Below, piece by piece: positions 15,559-24,420 of a DNA stretch of 64,000 bases. The notes beneath the pieces are model-generated. The model was given only the letters and a program-made list of their open reading frames with translations, had not been told where the DNA came from and ran no database searches. The stretch comes from Arthrobacter sp. YD4 (GTDB lineage Bacteria; Actinomycetota; Actinomycetes; Actinomycetales; Micrococcaceae): positions 723,419-787,418 of the forward strand of contig NZ_JAUHHD010000002.1 in the NCBI RefSeq assembly GCF_030410515.1. The letters are read 5' to 3'. The position numbers and the translations under genes were made by a program. Position 1 is the first letter of the stretch. Every line of letters starts with the position of its first letter.

Positions 15559-16335
15559 ATGGCCAATTCCGAATCGGGTGATTCGGTGGTGGACCGCGTG
15601 GTGCGCCTGCTGGAGGCCATCCCGGAGGGTTCGGATGCGCTGCAGCTCTCCGAACTCGCCGCCCGCGCCGGGCTGCCGCTGAGCACCGCACACCGCCTGG
15701 TCCGGCAGCTGGCCGGGCACGGGCTGCTGGAACTCGGTGCCGGCGGGTCGGTCCGGCTGGGGCTGCGGCTCTGGGAACTGGTAAACCGGAACTCGCCCAC
15801 CCTGGCCCTGCGGCAGGCGGCGATGCCGTTCATGGAGGACATCCAGCAGGTGCTGAACCAGAACGTGAACCTGGCGGTGCTGGACGGGGCGGAGGCCCTC
15901 TTCGTCGAACGACTCTCCCGGCGCGGCTCGGTGGCGAACCGGGCCAAAGTGGCCGGCCGGATGCCCGTGCACCTCTCCTCGGCCGGGCTGGTGCTGATGG
16001 CCCACCAGCCGCCCGCCCGCCAGGCGGCGTACCTGCGCGACTTCGCCGATCCCGCCGGGAAGGTGGGCGTGGCCGGGCTCCGCGCGCTGCTGGCCCAGGC
16101 CGCCGCCCAGGGCTACGCCGAACTCTCCGGCGTGGTGGACCCGGACACGTGGGGCATCGCGGTGCCGGTCCGGGACGCCCGCAAGCGCGCGGTGGCCGCG
16201 CTCGGCGTCGTGGTTCCCGTGCGCGAGATGCGGCTCCAGGCGCTGGTGCCTGCGCTGCAGACCGCCGCGCGGGGCATCGGCCGGCGGCTGGGGGAGACCC
16301 GCGCATCAGTGATCCATTCAACGGAATCGGTGTAA
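15559..16335 (+). CDS. pobR: IclR-family regulator, probable regulator of pobA
   Basis: 258 residues. The winged helix-turn-helix spans about 10-65 (VVDRVVRLLEAIPEG, LSELAARAGLPLSTAHRLVRQLAGHGLLEL), followed by the IclR effector domain (LSSAGLVLMAHQ, DTWGIAVPVRD). GGGAG lies eight bases before the ATG. It is co-directional with and 102 bases upstream of 4-hydroxybenzoate 3-monooxygenase, which in many bacteria is controlled by an adjacent IclR or AraC protein called PobR. The name is assigned from position, not from sequence specificity. Confidence 0.82.
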   Translation: MANSESGDSVVDRVVRLLEAIPEGSDALQLSELAARAGLPLSTAHRLVRQLAGHGLLELGAGGSVRLGLRLWELVNRNSPTLALRQAAMPFMEDIQQVLNQNVNLAVLDGAEALFVERLSRRGSVANRAKVAGRMPVHLSSAGLVLMAHQPPARQAAYLRDFADPAGKVGVAGLRALLAQAAAQGYAELSGVVDPDTWGIAVPVRDARKRAVAALGVVVPVREMRLQALVPALQTAARGIGRRLGETRASVIHSTESV

Positions 16336-16437
16336 CGCCGGTCACGCCCGTGCGGCACACTGGGAGGCAGTGATAATCCGGTCCGTGCGCCGCGCCCGTC
16401 CCGGGCTGCCCGGACCCCGCAACGAAGCGAGGAACCC

Positions 16438-17625
16438 ATGGCACGGCACGTCGTCCGCACGCAGGTGGCTATCGTCGGCGGCGGCCCCGCTGGCCTGATG
16501 CTCTCCCACCTCCTGGCGAGGGAAGGGATCGAGTCCACGGTGGTGGAGCTGCGCAGCAGGCAGGAGATCGCCGAGACCGTCCGCGCCGGAATCCTGGAGC
16601 ACGGCACCGTCAACCTGCTGGTAGACAGCGGCGTCTCGGACCGGGTGCTCACCGACGGGGACCGGCACGACGGGATCGAGCTGCGCTTCAACGGCGAGAG
16701 CCACCGCATCGACTTCCAGGACCTGGTCGGGGAATCGGTGTGGCTCTACCCCCAGACCGATGTCTTCAAGGACCTTGCCGCCCGCCGCGAGACCGACGGC
16801 GGAGACGTGCGCTACGGAGTCACGGACACGGCCATCCACGACCTCGACGGCGACCCCCGGGTCTGGTTCACCGACGCCGACGGCACCGAGGTGGAGCTCC
16901 GGGCGGAGTTCATCGTCGGCGCCGACGGCTCCCGCAGCCACTGCCGCGGGCAGATCCCGGAGGCGCACCGAAAGTGGTACTTCCACGAGTACCCGTTCGC
17001 CTGGTTCGGCATCCTGGCCGAGGCACCGCGTAGCTCGGAGGAGCTGATCTACGCCAACTCGGAGAACGGCTTCGCGCTGATCAGCCAGCGCACCGAGACG
17101 GTGCAGCGGATGTACTTCCAATGCGATCCGGGCGAGGACGTCAACAACTGGAGCGATGAGCGGATCTGGGAGACCTTCCGCAGCCGGGTGAACGGCAACG
17201 GTTTCGAGCTCAAGGAAGGTCCTGTGCTGGACAAGACGGTGCTGAAGTTCCGCAGCTTCGTGCAGGCCCCGATGCGCCACAAGAAGCTGTTCCTGGCCGG
17301 GGATGCCGCCCACACGGTGCCGCCCACCGGGGCGAAGGGCCTCAACCTCGCCATCGCTGACGTCCGGGTGCTGTTCGAGGGACTGGACAGCTACTACAAG
17401 ACCGGGTCGGAGGCTCTCCTGGACCGCTACAGCAGCCGCGCCCTGGACCGGGTGTGGAAGGCCCAGCACTTCTCCTACTGGATGACCTCCATGCTGCACA
17501 CCCCCGAGGGTGCGGACGACTTCGCCCGGGCCCGGCAGCTGGGCGAGCTGAACTCCGTGGTGTCCTCCCGGCACGGCCGCGCCTACCTCGCCGAGGCCTA
17601 CACCGGCTGGCCGTCGGCGCGGTAG
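16438..17625 (+). CDS. pobA: 4-hydroxybenzoate 3-monooxygenase
   Basis: 395 residues, flavoprotein hydroxylase. VAIVGGGPAGLMLSHLLAREGIESTVVE is the FAD-binding Rossmann motif; VGADGSRSHCRGQIP is the DG motif that also contacts NAD(P)H; LFLAGDAAHTVPPTGAKGLNLAIADV is the GD motif and active-site loop. The length equals the classic PobA. It converts 4-hydroxybenzoate to protocatechuate, which feeds the pca operon about 6 kb upstream. GAGG precedes the ATG. The 116 bases after it show no convincing terminator. Confidence 0.95.
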   Translation: MARHVVRTQVAIVGGGPAGLMLSHLLAREGIESTVVELRSRQEIAETVRAGILEHGTVNLLVDSGVSDRVLTDGDRHDGIELRFNGESHRIDFQDLVGESVWLYPQTDVFKDLAARRETDGGDVRYGVTDTAIHDLDGDPRVWFTDADGTEVELRAEFIVGADGSRSHCRGQIPEAHRKWYFHEYPFAWFGILAEAPRSSEELIYANSENGFALISQRTETVQRMYFQCDPGEDVNNWSDERIWETFRSRVNGNGFELKEGPVLDKTVLKFRSFVQAPMRHKKLFLAGDAAHTVPPTGAKGLNLAIADVRVLFEGLDSYYKTGSEALLDRYSSRALDRVWKAQHFSYWMTSMLHTPEGADDFARARQLGELNSVVSSRHGRAYLAEAYTGWPSAR

Positions 17626-17741
17626 GGCGGCGCTCCGGGGAGCGGTCAGCCACTCATTCTTCCATCGACACTCCCTTGCGACGGGACTAGCCTTAAACCA
17701 TCCCACCATGACCCGACGAGGACGACGGAGAGGTGTCCATC

Positions 17742-18134
17742 ATGGGAAGCGCAGACAATGTTGAACTGGTCCGACGGGGGTACGAGGCCTTCAACTCAGG
17801 GGATATGGCGACACTCAGCGAAATCTTCGCCGAGGACGCAGTGTGGCACGTGGCCGGAAGCGGCGTGCTCTCGGGAACCAAGCAGGGCCGCGACGCAATT
17901 CTCGCCTATTTCGGCGAACTGGGTGCCCGCACGCAGGGCAACTTCCACGCCAAGGTCCAGGACATCGTTGGCGGCGAGGAACACACGGTAGCGATCCAGC
18001 GGACCGTTGCGGAGGGTAACGGCAAAACCCTGGACATGGGCTCGGTCATCGTCTTCGTGGTCCGGGACGGGAAGGTCGCGGAGGGCAGGGAGTACTTCGA
18101 GAACACCGCCACGGCGGACGATTTCTGGGCCTGA
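17742..18134 (+). CDS. NTF2-like/SnoaL-like protein of unknown function
   Basis: 130 residues from ATG 17742, preferred over GTG 17733 because GGAGAGG lies eight bases before it. NVELVRRGYEAFNSGDMATLSEIFAEDAVWHVAGSGVLSGTKQGRDAILAYF is the standard N-terminal half of the ketosteroid-isomerase-like NTF2 cone fold, ending with REYFENTATADDFWA. Such proteins bind small hydrophobic ligands or act as isomerases or hydrolases. No catalytic assignment is possible here. It stands alone, convergent with the acetyltransferase. Confidence 0.8.
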   Translation: MGSADNVELVRRGYEAFNSGDMATLSEIFAEDAVWHVAGSGVLSGTKQGRDAILAYFGELGARTQGNFHAKVQDIVGGEEHTVAIQRTVAEGNGKTLDMGSVIVFVVRDGKVAEGREYFENTATADDFWA

Positions 18135-18159
18135 CCGAACATCCCCGCCCTCGTGTCCC

Positions 18160-18663
18160 TCAGGCCATCGCGGTGTGGGCCGCGCTGTGGGAATCGATGG
18201 TCTTCTCGTAGCAGAAGGAGTGATCCACGCCGATGTACGGCCCAAAGTTCGGCACCGGGGCGAACCCGGAGTTGGCGTAGAACTGCCGCCCGTCGGTCTG
18301 TACCGAGCCCGCCTCCGCCGTCAGCCTGGTGATGCCCAGGGCGTGGGCGTGCCCCTCCAGTGCCGCCAGGATGGAGCTCGCCACCCCCGAACCGCGGGTG
18401 TACGGCAGGACGTAGAGGCGCTTGATCTCGGCGGTCCGGGAGTCCAGGAGGCGCAGCCCGCCGCAGCCCACCGGCTGGCCCGAGCCCTTGTCATAGGCGA
18501 CCAGGAACACCGCCGAGTCCGACTCGGAGGGTACCGGGCCCGGCTCGTGGTCCGGGCGGCCGAAGCGTGCGTCCAGTTCGGCCTGCTGGGCGGCCCGGAG
18601 GTCTGCGCCCACGGGGTTGGCCCAGGGCACCTGCCGGATGTGAAGCCGCGGGTTGGTCTGCAT
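18160..18663 (-). CDS. GNAT-family N-acetyltransferase
   Basis: 167 residues. The acetyl-CoA binding motif A is IKRLYVLPYTRGSGVASSILAALEGHA (RGSGVA pyrophosphate loop), preceded by the strand GCGGLRLLDSRTAE and followed by GITRLTAEAGSVQTDGRQFYANSGFAPV. Family and cofactor are clear; the acetyl acceptor is not. It is a single gene with 25 bases to the convergent neighbour. Confidence 0.85.
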   Translation of the reverse strand: MQTNPRLHIRQVPWANPVGADLRAAQQAELDARFGRPDHEPGPVPSESDSAVFLVAYDKGSGQPVGCGGLRLLDSRTAEIKRLYVLPYTRGSGVASSILAALEGHAHALGITRLTAEAGSVQTDGRQFYANSGFAPVPNFGPYIGVDHSFCYEKTIDSHSAAHTAMA

Positions 18664-18805
18664 CGTTGCCTCGTTTCACCGAAGGGTTATGCAGTCCAAG
18701 GCTAGGAAGCGGTGGTTTCCACGGTGTTTCCCGCAGGTAAGGGATGGGAGAACTTGGGGCGGTGACGGCGCGGAGGGCGCGGAGGGCATCGATGCCGAAG
18801 GGACC

Positions 18806-19504
18806 TCAGGCGGGTCCGCCGGCCGGGTCCTCCGCCGTCGGGTCGGCCAGGGCCAGGCCGCCCACGGGGCTGCCGTCCCAGTGGACCATCCGCCAGCCGT
18901 CCGCGGGGCCGCCCTCCAGGGCCACGATGCCGGTGTTGGCCAGGACGTGCCGGGCCGCGAACCCGGCGTCGACGTTCTCCGCGCGCAGGGCGGTCCAGAC
19001 CCGGATTGCCGCGCCGTGGCTGACGACGGCGACCGTGCCGCCGTCGTCCGTGCTCCCCGGGGACGCCCCGCCCCGGGGCCCGGCAGCTGCCGCCGCGATC
19101 CGGTCGACGGCGTCGTCGAACCGGGCCAAGAAGTCGTGGCCGCTGGGACCGGTAGGCATCCGCCGGTCCAGCTCGCCCGCGGCCCACCCGAACACCGTGC
19201 CGAGGTAGCGCAGGTGGGACTCCCGATCGGTGAGCTTCTCCAGCGCGCCCGCCTCGATTTCGTGCAGCCCGTCCAGGACCGTGACATCCAGTCCGCGGCG
19301 GCCGGCCAGCGGGGCGGCGGTCAGCTGGGTCCGGATCAGCGTGGAGGCGTAGAGCCGGCTGATTTCCAGCCGCGCCAGGGAACGGGCCAGGGCCTCCGCC
19401 TGCCGTTCGCCCAGCTCGGTCAGGCCGGGGCCGGGATGCGCCGTGTCGAGCTGGCCGAGCACGTTGCCCGGCGTCTGGCCGTGCCTGATCAGGAGGAGCC
19501 TCAT
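18806..19504 (-). CDS. Histidine phosphatase (phosphoglycerate mutase-like)
   Basis: 232 residues. RHGQT at residues 7-11 carries the phospho-accepting histidine; DGLHEIEAGALE supplies the conserved acid region and VVSHGAAIRVWTAL the second catalytic histidine. LGQLDTAHPGPGLTELGERQAEAL is typical of the branch with broad phosphatase activity. It may dephosphorylate small metabolites such as those in the trehalose or cobamide pathways, but no specific substrate can be named. It lies between the acetyltransferase and the EEP-family enzyme, all on the minus strand. Confidence 0.86.
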   Translation of the reverse strand: MRLLLIRHGQTPGNVLGQLDTAHPGPGLTELGERQAEALARSLARLEISRLYASTLIRTQLTAAPLAGRRGLDVTVLDGLHEIEAGALEKLTDRESHLRYLGTVFGWAAGELDRRMPTGPSGHDFLARFDDAVDRIAAAAAGPRGGASPGSTDDGGTVAVVSHGAAIRVWTALRAENVDAGFAARHVLANTGIVALEGGPADGWRMVHWDGSPVGGLALADPTAEDPAGGPA

Positions 19505-19546
19505 AGCCCGAATTTTACCGCCGCGCCCTGCGAGGGGAGCCGGGCG

Positions 19547-20434
19547 TCAGGGGATGAGGACGGTGGCCTGGATCGGGGCGTGGTCGCTGGGGTAGCGGTC
19601 GTCGAGGCGGAAGGTGTTGACCGCCGCGTCGGCCACCTGGATGCCGGGGGTGACGGCGATCCAGTCGATCCGGCTCTCGCCCACCACCGGGTCCTTGTAG
19701 TTCGGGAAGGTGCCGTACGCCGGGGTGAGGTGCCGCTTGGCGACCAGCCAGGAGTCCCGGAACGGTCCGCCGTCCACCAGGGTGGAGTACGCCCCGGAGG
19801 CGCCGGCGCGGGCGTTGAAGTCGCCCATCACCACGGTGGGCAGCCCGGGTTCGAAGCGGGCCGTGTGGTCGATGATGGCCTCGGCGCTGCGCAGCTGGGC
19901 GTTCTCCGACTCGTGGTCGAAGTGCGTGTTGAGGACCATCAGTTCCCGGCCGGTGCTGCTGTCCTCGAACCGGCCCCAGGTGGCGATCCGGGTGGTGTCG
20001 TTGCCCCAGGTGGCGGATCCTGCGACGTCCGGGGTGTCCGAGAGCCAGAACTGGTCCCAGGCCTGCAGCAGGAGGCGCCGGGAGTTGTAGAAGATGCAGG
20101 AGTACTCACCGCGGCTGCCGCCGTCGCGGCCCTGGCCGATCATCCGGTAGTGGTCCGGCAGCGCCTCTTCGATCACCGCCAGCTGGTGCCCGAGGCCCTC
20201 CTGGATGCCCAGGACGTCCGGGAGTTCCTCGGCGAGCACGGCCTGCAGGGCCGGTGCCCGTTCCGGCCAGTAGTCGGCCTGGCCGGGGAGGGTGCGGTTG
20301 GTGTCGCAGCGGATGTTGAAGCTCATCAGGCTCAACGCGGCGTCGTCCGCCCCCGGAGATTCGGGGGCGTCCGGCGCCAGGGGGTCCGGGTCGGTCAGAA
20401 CGGTCCGTGCGGTCGACGCTATGTCGCTCGGCAA
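19547..20434 (-). CDS. Endonuclease/exonuclease/phosphatase (EEP) family protein
   Basis: 295 residues. The family motifs appear in order: SFNIRCDTN, GIQEGLGHQL (metal-binding Glu), NTHFDHES, MGDFNARAG, and the C-terminal DDRYPSDHAPIQATV with the catalytic His. No signal peptide is seen, so it is likely cytoplasmic. EEP members include sphingomyelinase-like and nucleic-acid phosphodiesterases; the substrate is not evident. The reading begins with TTG at 20434 preceded by GAGGAG at suitable spacing, a clear non-ATG start. Confidence 0.85.
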   Translation of the reverse strand: MPSDIASTARTVLTDPDPLAPDAPESPGADDAALSLMSFNIRCDTNRTLPGQADYWPERAPALQAVLAEELPDVLGIQEGLGHQLAVIEEALPDHYRMIGQGRDGGSRGEYSCIFYNSRRLLLQAWDQFWLSDTPDVAGSATWGNDTTRIATWGRFEDSSTGRELMVLNTHFDHESENAQLRSAEAIIDHTARFEPGLPTVVMGDFNARAGASGAYSTLVDGGPFRDSWLVAKRHLTPAYGTFPNYKDPVVGESRIDWIAVTPGIQVADAAVNTFRLDDRYPSDHAPIQATVLIP

Positions 20435-20543
20435 GGGAGTCTCCTCGTGTCGGTTACAGTCCCAGAATCCACGATACGACTGGCCGCTCCTAGACGGCGG
20501 CGTAAACGCGGCTGTGCCGGAAGGTTAATTCGACGTGAATGAC

Positions 20544-21995
20544 CTAGCGGCCGTCCGCCAGGTGATCGACCAGCTTGTCCGCGATGCCGGTGTAGCGGCC
20601 CGGGGTGAGCGCCAGTAGGCGTGATTCCGCCTCGGCGGAGAGGCCCAGGCCCTGGACGAACTCCTGCATCCGGGCGGCGTCCACCCGCTGGCCGCGGGTC
20701 AGGTCCTTGAGCCGCTCGTAGGGGTTTTCCATGCCCGGCACGCCGGCGATTGCCTCGGCGCGCATGACCATCTGGATGGCCTCGCCGAGGACCTCCCAGT
20801 TGGTGTCCAGGTCCGCGGCCAGCACGTTCTCTGCCACGTCCAGGCGGTCCAGGCCCTTGGCGACATTGGAGATCGCCAGCAGTGAGTGGCCGAAGGCGAC
20901 GCCGATGTTCCGCTGCGAGGACGAGTCGGTGAGGTCGCGCTGCCAGCGGGAGGTCACCAGGGTGGAGCCGAGCACGTCCAGGACACCGGAGGAGATCTCC
21001 AGGTTTGCCTCGGCGTTCTCGAAGCGGATCGGGTTGACCTTGTGCGGCATGGTCGAGGAGCCGGTTGCGCCGGCCACGGGGACCTGGGCGAAGTAGCCGA
21101 TCGAGATGTAGCTCCAGATGTCGGTGCAGACGTTGTGCAGGATCCGGTTGAAGCGGGCGACGTCGGCGTACAGCTCGGCCTGCCAGTCGTGGCTTTCGAT
21201 CTGGGTGGTCAGCGGGTTCCAGGTAAGCCCGAGGCCCTCGACGAAGCCCTTGGCGACGGCTTCCCAGTCGGCTCCCGGGACGGAGGCGACGTGCGCGGCG
21301 TAGGTGCCGGTGGCGCCGTTGATCTTGCCCAGGTATTCGGTGCGCGCGATCCGGTCCAGCTGGCGGGTCAGGCGGTGCGCGATGACGGCCAGTTCCTTGC
21401 CCAGGGTGGTGGGGGTGGCGGGCTGGCCGTGGGTGCGGGAGAGCATCGGGACGGCGCGGTTGGCCTCGGCCATGGCGCCGATCTGTCCCACGAGCGTGCG
21501 TGCGGCGGGCAGCCAGACATTCTCGACGGCGCCCTTGATGCCGAGCGCGTAAGAGAGGTTGTTGATGTCCTCCGACGTGCAGCCGAAGTGGACCATCGCG
21601 GTCAGGTGCTCGATCCCGATGCCGGGCAGGCGGCGGCCGATGTAGTACTCGACGGCCTTCACGTCGTGGACGGTGACGGCCTCGATCTCGGCGAGTTCGG
21701 CCACCGAGGCGGCGTCGAACTCGGTGACGATGTCCCGCAGCTGCTGCTGCTGTTCCGCGGACAGCGGGCCGGCGCCGGGAAGGACGTTGTTGCCGGTCAG
21801 GTGGATCAGCCATTCGACCTCGACGGCGACGCGGTCGCGGTTGAGCGCGGCCTCAGAGAGGTAGTCCACCAAAGGCGCGACGGCGGACTGGTAGCGGCCG
21901 TCCAGCGGTCCCAGGGCGATGGGGGTGCCGGAGGCGGCCAGGGCCAGGCGTCCGGACGGCGTGCGGGTCTCAGCTGTGGCAGCAGTTTCAGGCAT
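20544..21995 (-). CDS. purB: Adenylosuccinate lyase
   Basis: 483 residues of the fumarase/aspartase superfamily, bacterial proteobacterial-like PurB type. GATGSSTMPHKVNPIRFENAEAN is the signature loop; FGCTSEDINNLSYAL and RTHGQPATPTTLGKELAVIAHRL carry other active-site residues. It removes fumarate in two steps of purine synthesis (SAICAR to AICAR, adenylosuccinate to AMP). It stands alone, with a 233-base gap to the divergent WXG100-like gene that must hold its promoter. Confidence 0.95.
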   Translation of the reverse strand: MPETAATAETRTPSGRLALAASGTPIALGPLDGRYQSAVAPLVDYLSEAALNRDRVAVEVEWLIHLTGNNVLPGAGPLSAEQQQQLRDIVTEFDAASVAELAEIEAVTVHDVKAVEYYIGRRLPGIGIEHLTAMVHFGCTSEDINNLSYALGIKGAVENVWLPAARTLVGQIGAMAEANRAVPMLSRTHGQPATPTTLGKELAVIAHRLTRQLDRIARTEYLGKINGATGTYAAHVASVPGADWEAVAKGFVEGLGLTWNPLTTQIESHDWQAELYADVARFNRILHNVCTDIWSYISIGYFAQVPVAGATGSSTMPHKVNPIRFENAEANLEISSGVLDVLGSTLVTSRWQRDLTDSSSQRNIGVAFGHSLLAISNVAKGLDRLDVAENVLAADLDTNWEVLGEAIQMVMRAEAIAGVPGMENPYERLKDLTRGQRVDAARMQEFVQGLGLSAEAESRLLALTPGRYTGIADKLVDHLADGR

Positions 21996-22166
21996 GGTCC
22001 GATTCTTTCACGAAGTGCCGCCGGGGCCGAAGCCGGGCGGTGGTATGACAGCCGCCCGGGCGGGGCGCAGCCCGTTGTCCACATAGCCGCACCGTGCCGT
22101 GTCCGCCCCCGGTGCGTGGCCCTAGCGTCGTTCTGTGGCCGGGGTGTGCAGGAGGCAACCCCAGGA

Positions 22167-22210
22167 AGAGAACACACGGCAGAGAACACGAGGAAGCCGG
22201 CTTAAGCCGG
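22167..22210. repeat. Direct repeat and palindrome ahead of the WXG100-like gene
   Basis: AGAGAACAC occurs at 22167-22175 and 22181-22189 (14 bases start to start), followed by the perfect palindrome CCGGCTTAAGCCGG at 22197-22210, immediately before the ribosome site AAAGGAGG. The palindrome could fold in the leader next to the ribosome site or bind a dimeric protein. Both uses are inference. Confidence 0.4.
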
Positions 22211-22228
22211 AGAAAGGAGGGATGCGCG

Positions 22229-22528
22229 ATGACGTCCACAACCGTGCTGGCCGGGGACGCGGCGGCCTGCGCCTCCCGCAGCGCCGAGGTGCAGCGGCTC
22301 GCGGCCCGGGTGGCCGGATGCGCCGGGCAGGCGGACGCCGTCCTGGCGGCGCTGGCCCGGTTGGAGCTGCAGACCTGGCAGTCGCCGGCCGGGCGGGCGT
22401 ACCGGGTGACGCTCTCGCTGCAGGCGGCCTCGCTCCGACGGGCCCGGGATGGCCTGCTCGAGGCCTCGTCCGCGGTGCTGGCCCACGCCCGGTTGGTGGC
22501 CCTCGCCCCCGGCCGGTCGGGGTTTTGA
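22229..22528 (+). CDS. Small helical WXG100-like protein, uncharacterised
   Basis: 99 residues from ATG 22229, which has an excellent AAAGGAGG eight bases upstream. The protein is mostly predicted helix with Ala/Arg-rich heptads, and a central LELQTWQSPAGRAYRVTLSLQ has the W-x-x-PAG-x-x-Y spacing seen at the helical hairpin turn of WXG100/ESX-type proteins. It has no signal peptide. The alpha/beta hydrolase gene follows after 14 bases, so the two are one transcription unit. Secretion by a type VII system is possible but no secretion genes lie in the window. Confidence 0.68.
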   Translation: MTSTTVLAGDAAACASRSAEVQRLAARVAGCAGQADAVLAALARLELQTWQSPAGRAYRVTLSLQAASLRRARDGLLEASSAVLAHARLVALAPGRSGF

Positions 22529-22542
22529 GAGGGCGGGTACTG

Positions 22543-23991
22543 ATGACGGAACTCAGTCCGGCCGGTTCCGGCGAGGTGCCGCGTCCGGTGGCCCCGCCCC
22601 CGGACGGCATGCTCCGCATCCGCGGCGGGGTGGGCGGCGTGGCCTTCCAGTTCGAGGAATTGCTGGCCGGAGCGGCAGCCCTGGACGCCTCGGTGCGGGA
22701 CCTCTACGCGGTGGAAGCGGAGGCGGACGGGATCCGCCGGTCCCTGTTCCCCTTTCAGCAGGACGCCTACCGCAGCGGCAGCGAAGCCATCACCGCTGTG
22801 GGGGAGGCAGGTCGGGGGATCGGCAGGGTCCGGGCGGAGGTGGAACACATCGCCGCCCAGGTCCGGGCCAGCCACCGGGACTACGAGTTCACCGAGGCCC
22901 GCAACGCCCTGCTGCTGAGGATGGGCCTGGCCGGGCCCGAGTATGGATCCGCCGGCGGGGTCCTGGGCTTCCCCGGGGTGCGCGACCGGTTCGAAACCGG
23001 GCTGGCCTCACCGGGGAGCCTGGCGCTGCTGCTGGGCCTGCCGCTCCCGCTGGCCGGAGCGCTCGCCGGGGTTCCCGGGTCGGCCTCGATCGGTGGCCTG
23101 GTCAGGGCGCTGACGGACGAGCCCGGGCTCGGCTTCCTCAAGCCCCGTCCGGTCTCGGCCACCGCCGGGGGCACCAGCACCGAAACCGTGGACCTGACGC
23201 CGGCCGGACTGCTCCGCCGCACCGAGGACGTGGACCGGACGCCGGGCGAGATCGAGGTCATCAGGGTCGATGCCGCCGGCGGCCCTGCCTGGGTGGTGCT
23301 GGTCCCGGGGACGCAACTGGGCGGTCTTCCCGCCGGAACCAACCCCTTCGACACGGCCGGCATCGCGGAGGCGCTGGGCTATGACTCCGTCGAAACAACA
23401 GCCGCCATCAGGTGCGCACTGCGCGAGGCCGGCGCGGAGGCGGGCGATCAGCTGGTGGCCGTCGGCTACAGCCAGGGCGGCATCCACGCCATGAACCTCA
23501 GCCGGGACAAGGCATTCCTGGCCGAATTCGACCTCAAGTACGTCCTGACGGCCGGGTCGCCGGTCGGCGGGATCAGCCCCGCCCCGGGGATCAGCAGCCT
23601 GCACCTTGAACACCGGGAGGACTGGGTGCCCGGGGCCGACGGCGCCCCGAACGCGGACACTCGCGACCGGGTCACGGCCACCCTGACCAACGCCCTGAGC
23701 GTCCCGGCGCCAAAGGACTTCGGTCTGGGGCCGGGACACCGGCTGGAGAACTACGAGGCCGGCGCCGCCGCCGTCGAAGCCTCCCGTGACCCGTCGCTGC
23801 AGGCGTCCACCGCCGCGCTCGCGGCCGTGGTGGGTACGGGCGGGACGGCGGCCGTCACCCGGTTCGCGCTCCGCCGCGAGGCACGCCCCGTACCGGCGGG
23901 AGGAGGGAGCGTCAGGGCCGACGCCGGCGGTACGGTCAGCGGCGGCCACCGGGAAGCCGGCCGGCCACCAGCGACACCAGGGTCACGATGA
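22543..23991 (+). CDS. Alpha/beta-hydrolase-fold protein with helical N-terminal domain, uncharacterised
   Basis: 482 residues from ATG 22543 (GAGGGCGG upstream). Residues 1-130 are a helical region resembling WXG100/PPE-like spacer domains (FEELLAGAAALDASVRDLY, EVEHIAAQVRASHRDYEFTEARNALLL). The catalytic part from about 235 contains WVVLVPGTQ, the nucleophile elbow GYSQGG with Ser310, and later HREDWVPGAD and GPGHRLENYE that can supply acid and His. The arrangement recalls mycobacterial PE-PPE/cutinase-like esterases. A helix-rich tail follows. Its final 56 bases run antisense over the end of the holin-like gene. Substrate unknown. Confidence 0.72.
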   Translation: MTELSPAGSGEVPRPVAPPPDGMLRIRGGVGGVAFQFEELLAGAAALDASVRDLYAVEAEADGIRRSLFPFQQDAYRSGSEAITAVGEAGRGIGRVRAEVEHIAAQVRASHRDYEFTEARNALLLRMGLAGPEYGSAGGVLGFPGVRDRFETGLASPGSLALLLGLPLPLAGALAGVPGSASIGGLVRALTDEPGLGFLKPRPVSATAGGTSTETVDLTPAGLLRRTEDVDRTPGEIEVIRVDAAGGPAWVVLVPGTQLGGLPAGTNPFDTAGIAEALGYDSVETTAAIRCALREAGAEAGDQLVAVGYSQGGIHAMNLSRDKAFLAEFDLKYVLTAGSPVGGISPAPGISSLHLEHREDWVPGADGAPNADTRDRVTATLTNALSVPAPKDFGLGPGHRLENYEAGAAAVEASRDPSLQASTAALAAVVGTGGTAAVTRFALRREARPVPAGGGSVRADAGGTVSGGHREAGRPPATPGSR

Positions 23992-24361
23992 TGGCGGCCA
24001 GGACGGCGGTCCAGAAGAAGGAGTCGATGGTGAAGTGCACCGGCGTGTAGGAACTCAGCCAGGCCGTCAGGTACAGCATGGCCGCGTTGATCACAACGGT
24101 GAACAGGCCCAGGGTGAGGATGGTGATCGGCAGTGACAGCAGGCTGACCAGCGGCTTGACGAAGGCGTTGACCAGGCCGAAGATCAGGCCGATGAACAGG
24201 TAGGCCAGGATGATACCGATGGTCTCCGTGCCCTGCGTGACCCCCTGGTCCGCGACGGCGCCGGTGGTGGCCGTGGTGGAGATATTCAGTCCCGGCAGGA
24301 TCCAGCTGGCCACCCAGAGGGCCAGGGCATTGACGATGACCCGCACAAAGAGAGAGCGCAT
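23936..24361 (-). CDS. Phage-holin-4-like small membrane protein
   Basis: 141 residues with four hydrophobic segments (ALWVASWILPGLNI, IGIILAYLFIGLIFGLVNAFVKPLV, ITILTLGLFTVVINAAMLYLTAWL, FFWTAVLAAIIVTLVSLVAG). VNAFVKPLVSLLSLPITILTLGLFTVVINAAMLYLTAWL is the diagnostic core of the family named phage holin 4 superfamily 2 (YvlD-like). Despite the name it is a common chromosomal membrane protein and gives no evidence of a prophage. Its 3 prime end overlaps the convergent hydrolase gene. Confidence 0.87.
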   Translation of the reverse strand: MRSLFVRVIVNALALWVASWILPGLNISTTATTGAVADQGVTQGTETIGIILAYLFIGLIFGLVNAFVKPLVSLLSLPITILTLGLFTVVINAAMLYLTAWLSSYTPVHFTIDSFFWTAVLAAIIVTLVSLVAGRLPGGRR

Positions 24362-24420
24362 GGCCCCATGCTGTCACATCACCGGACGCACGGGCAGGGT
24401 GGCGTCGTAGGCTAGGGGGC

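Noticed and set aside
17632..17643. GCTCC-GG-GGAGC after pobA as a terminator
   Set aside because: Two-base loop and no following T-run; cannot be supported as a terminator.
23936..24361. Holin-like gene as a sign of a prophage
   Set aside because: This family is a common chromosomal membrane protein; no phage structural, lysis or integrase genes lie near.
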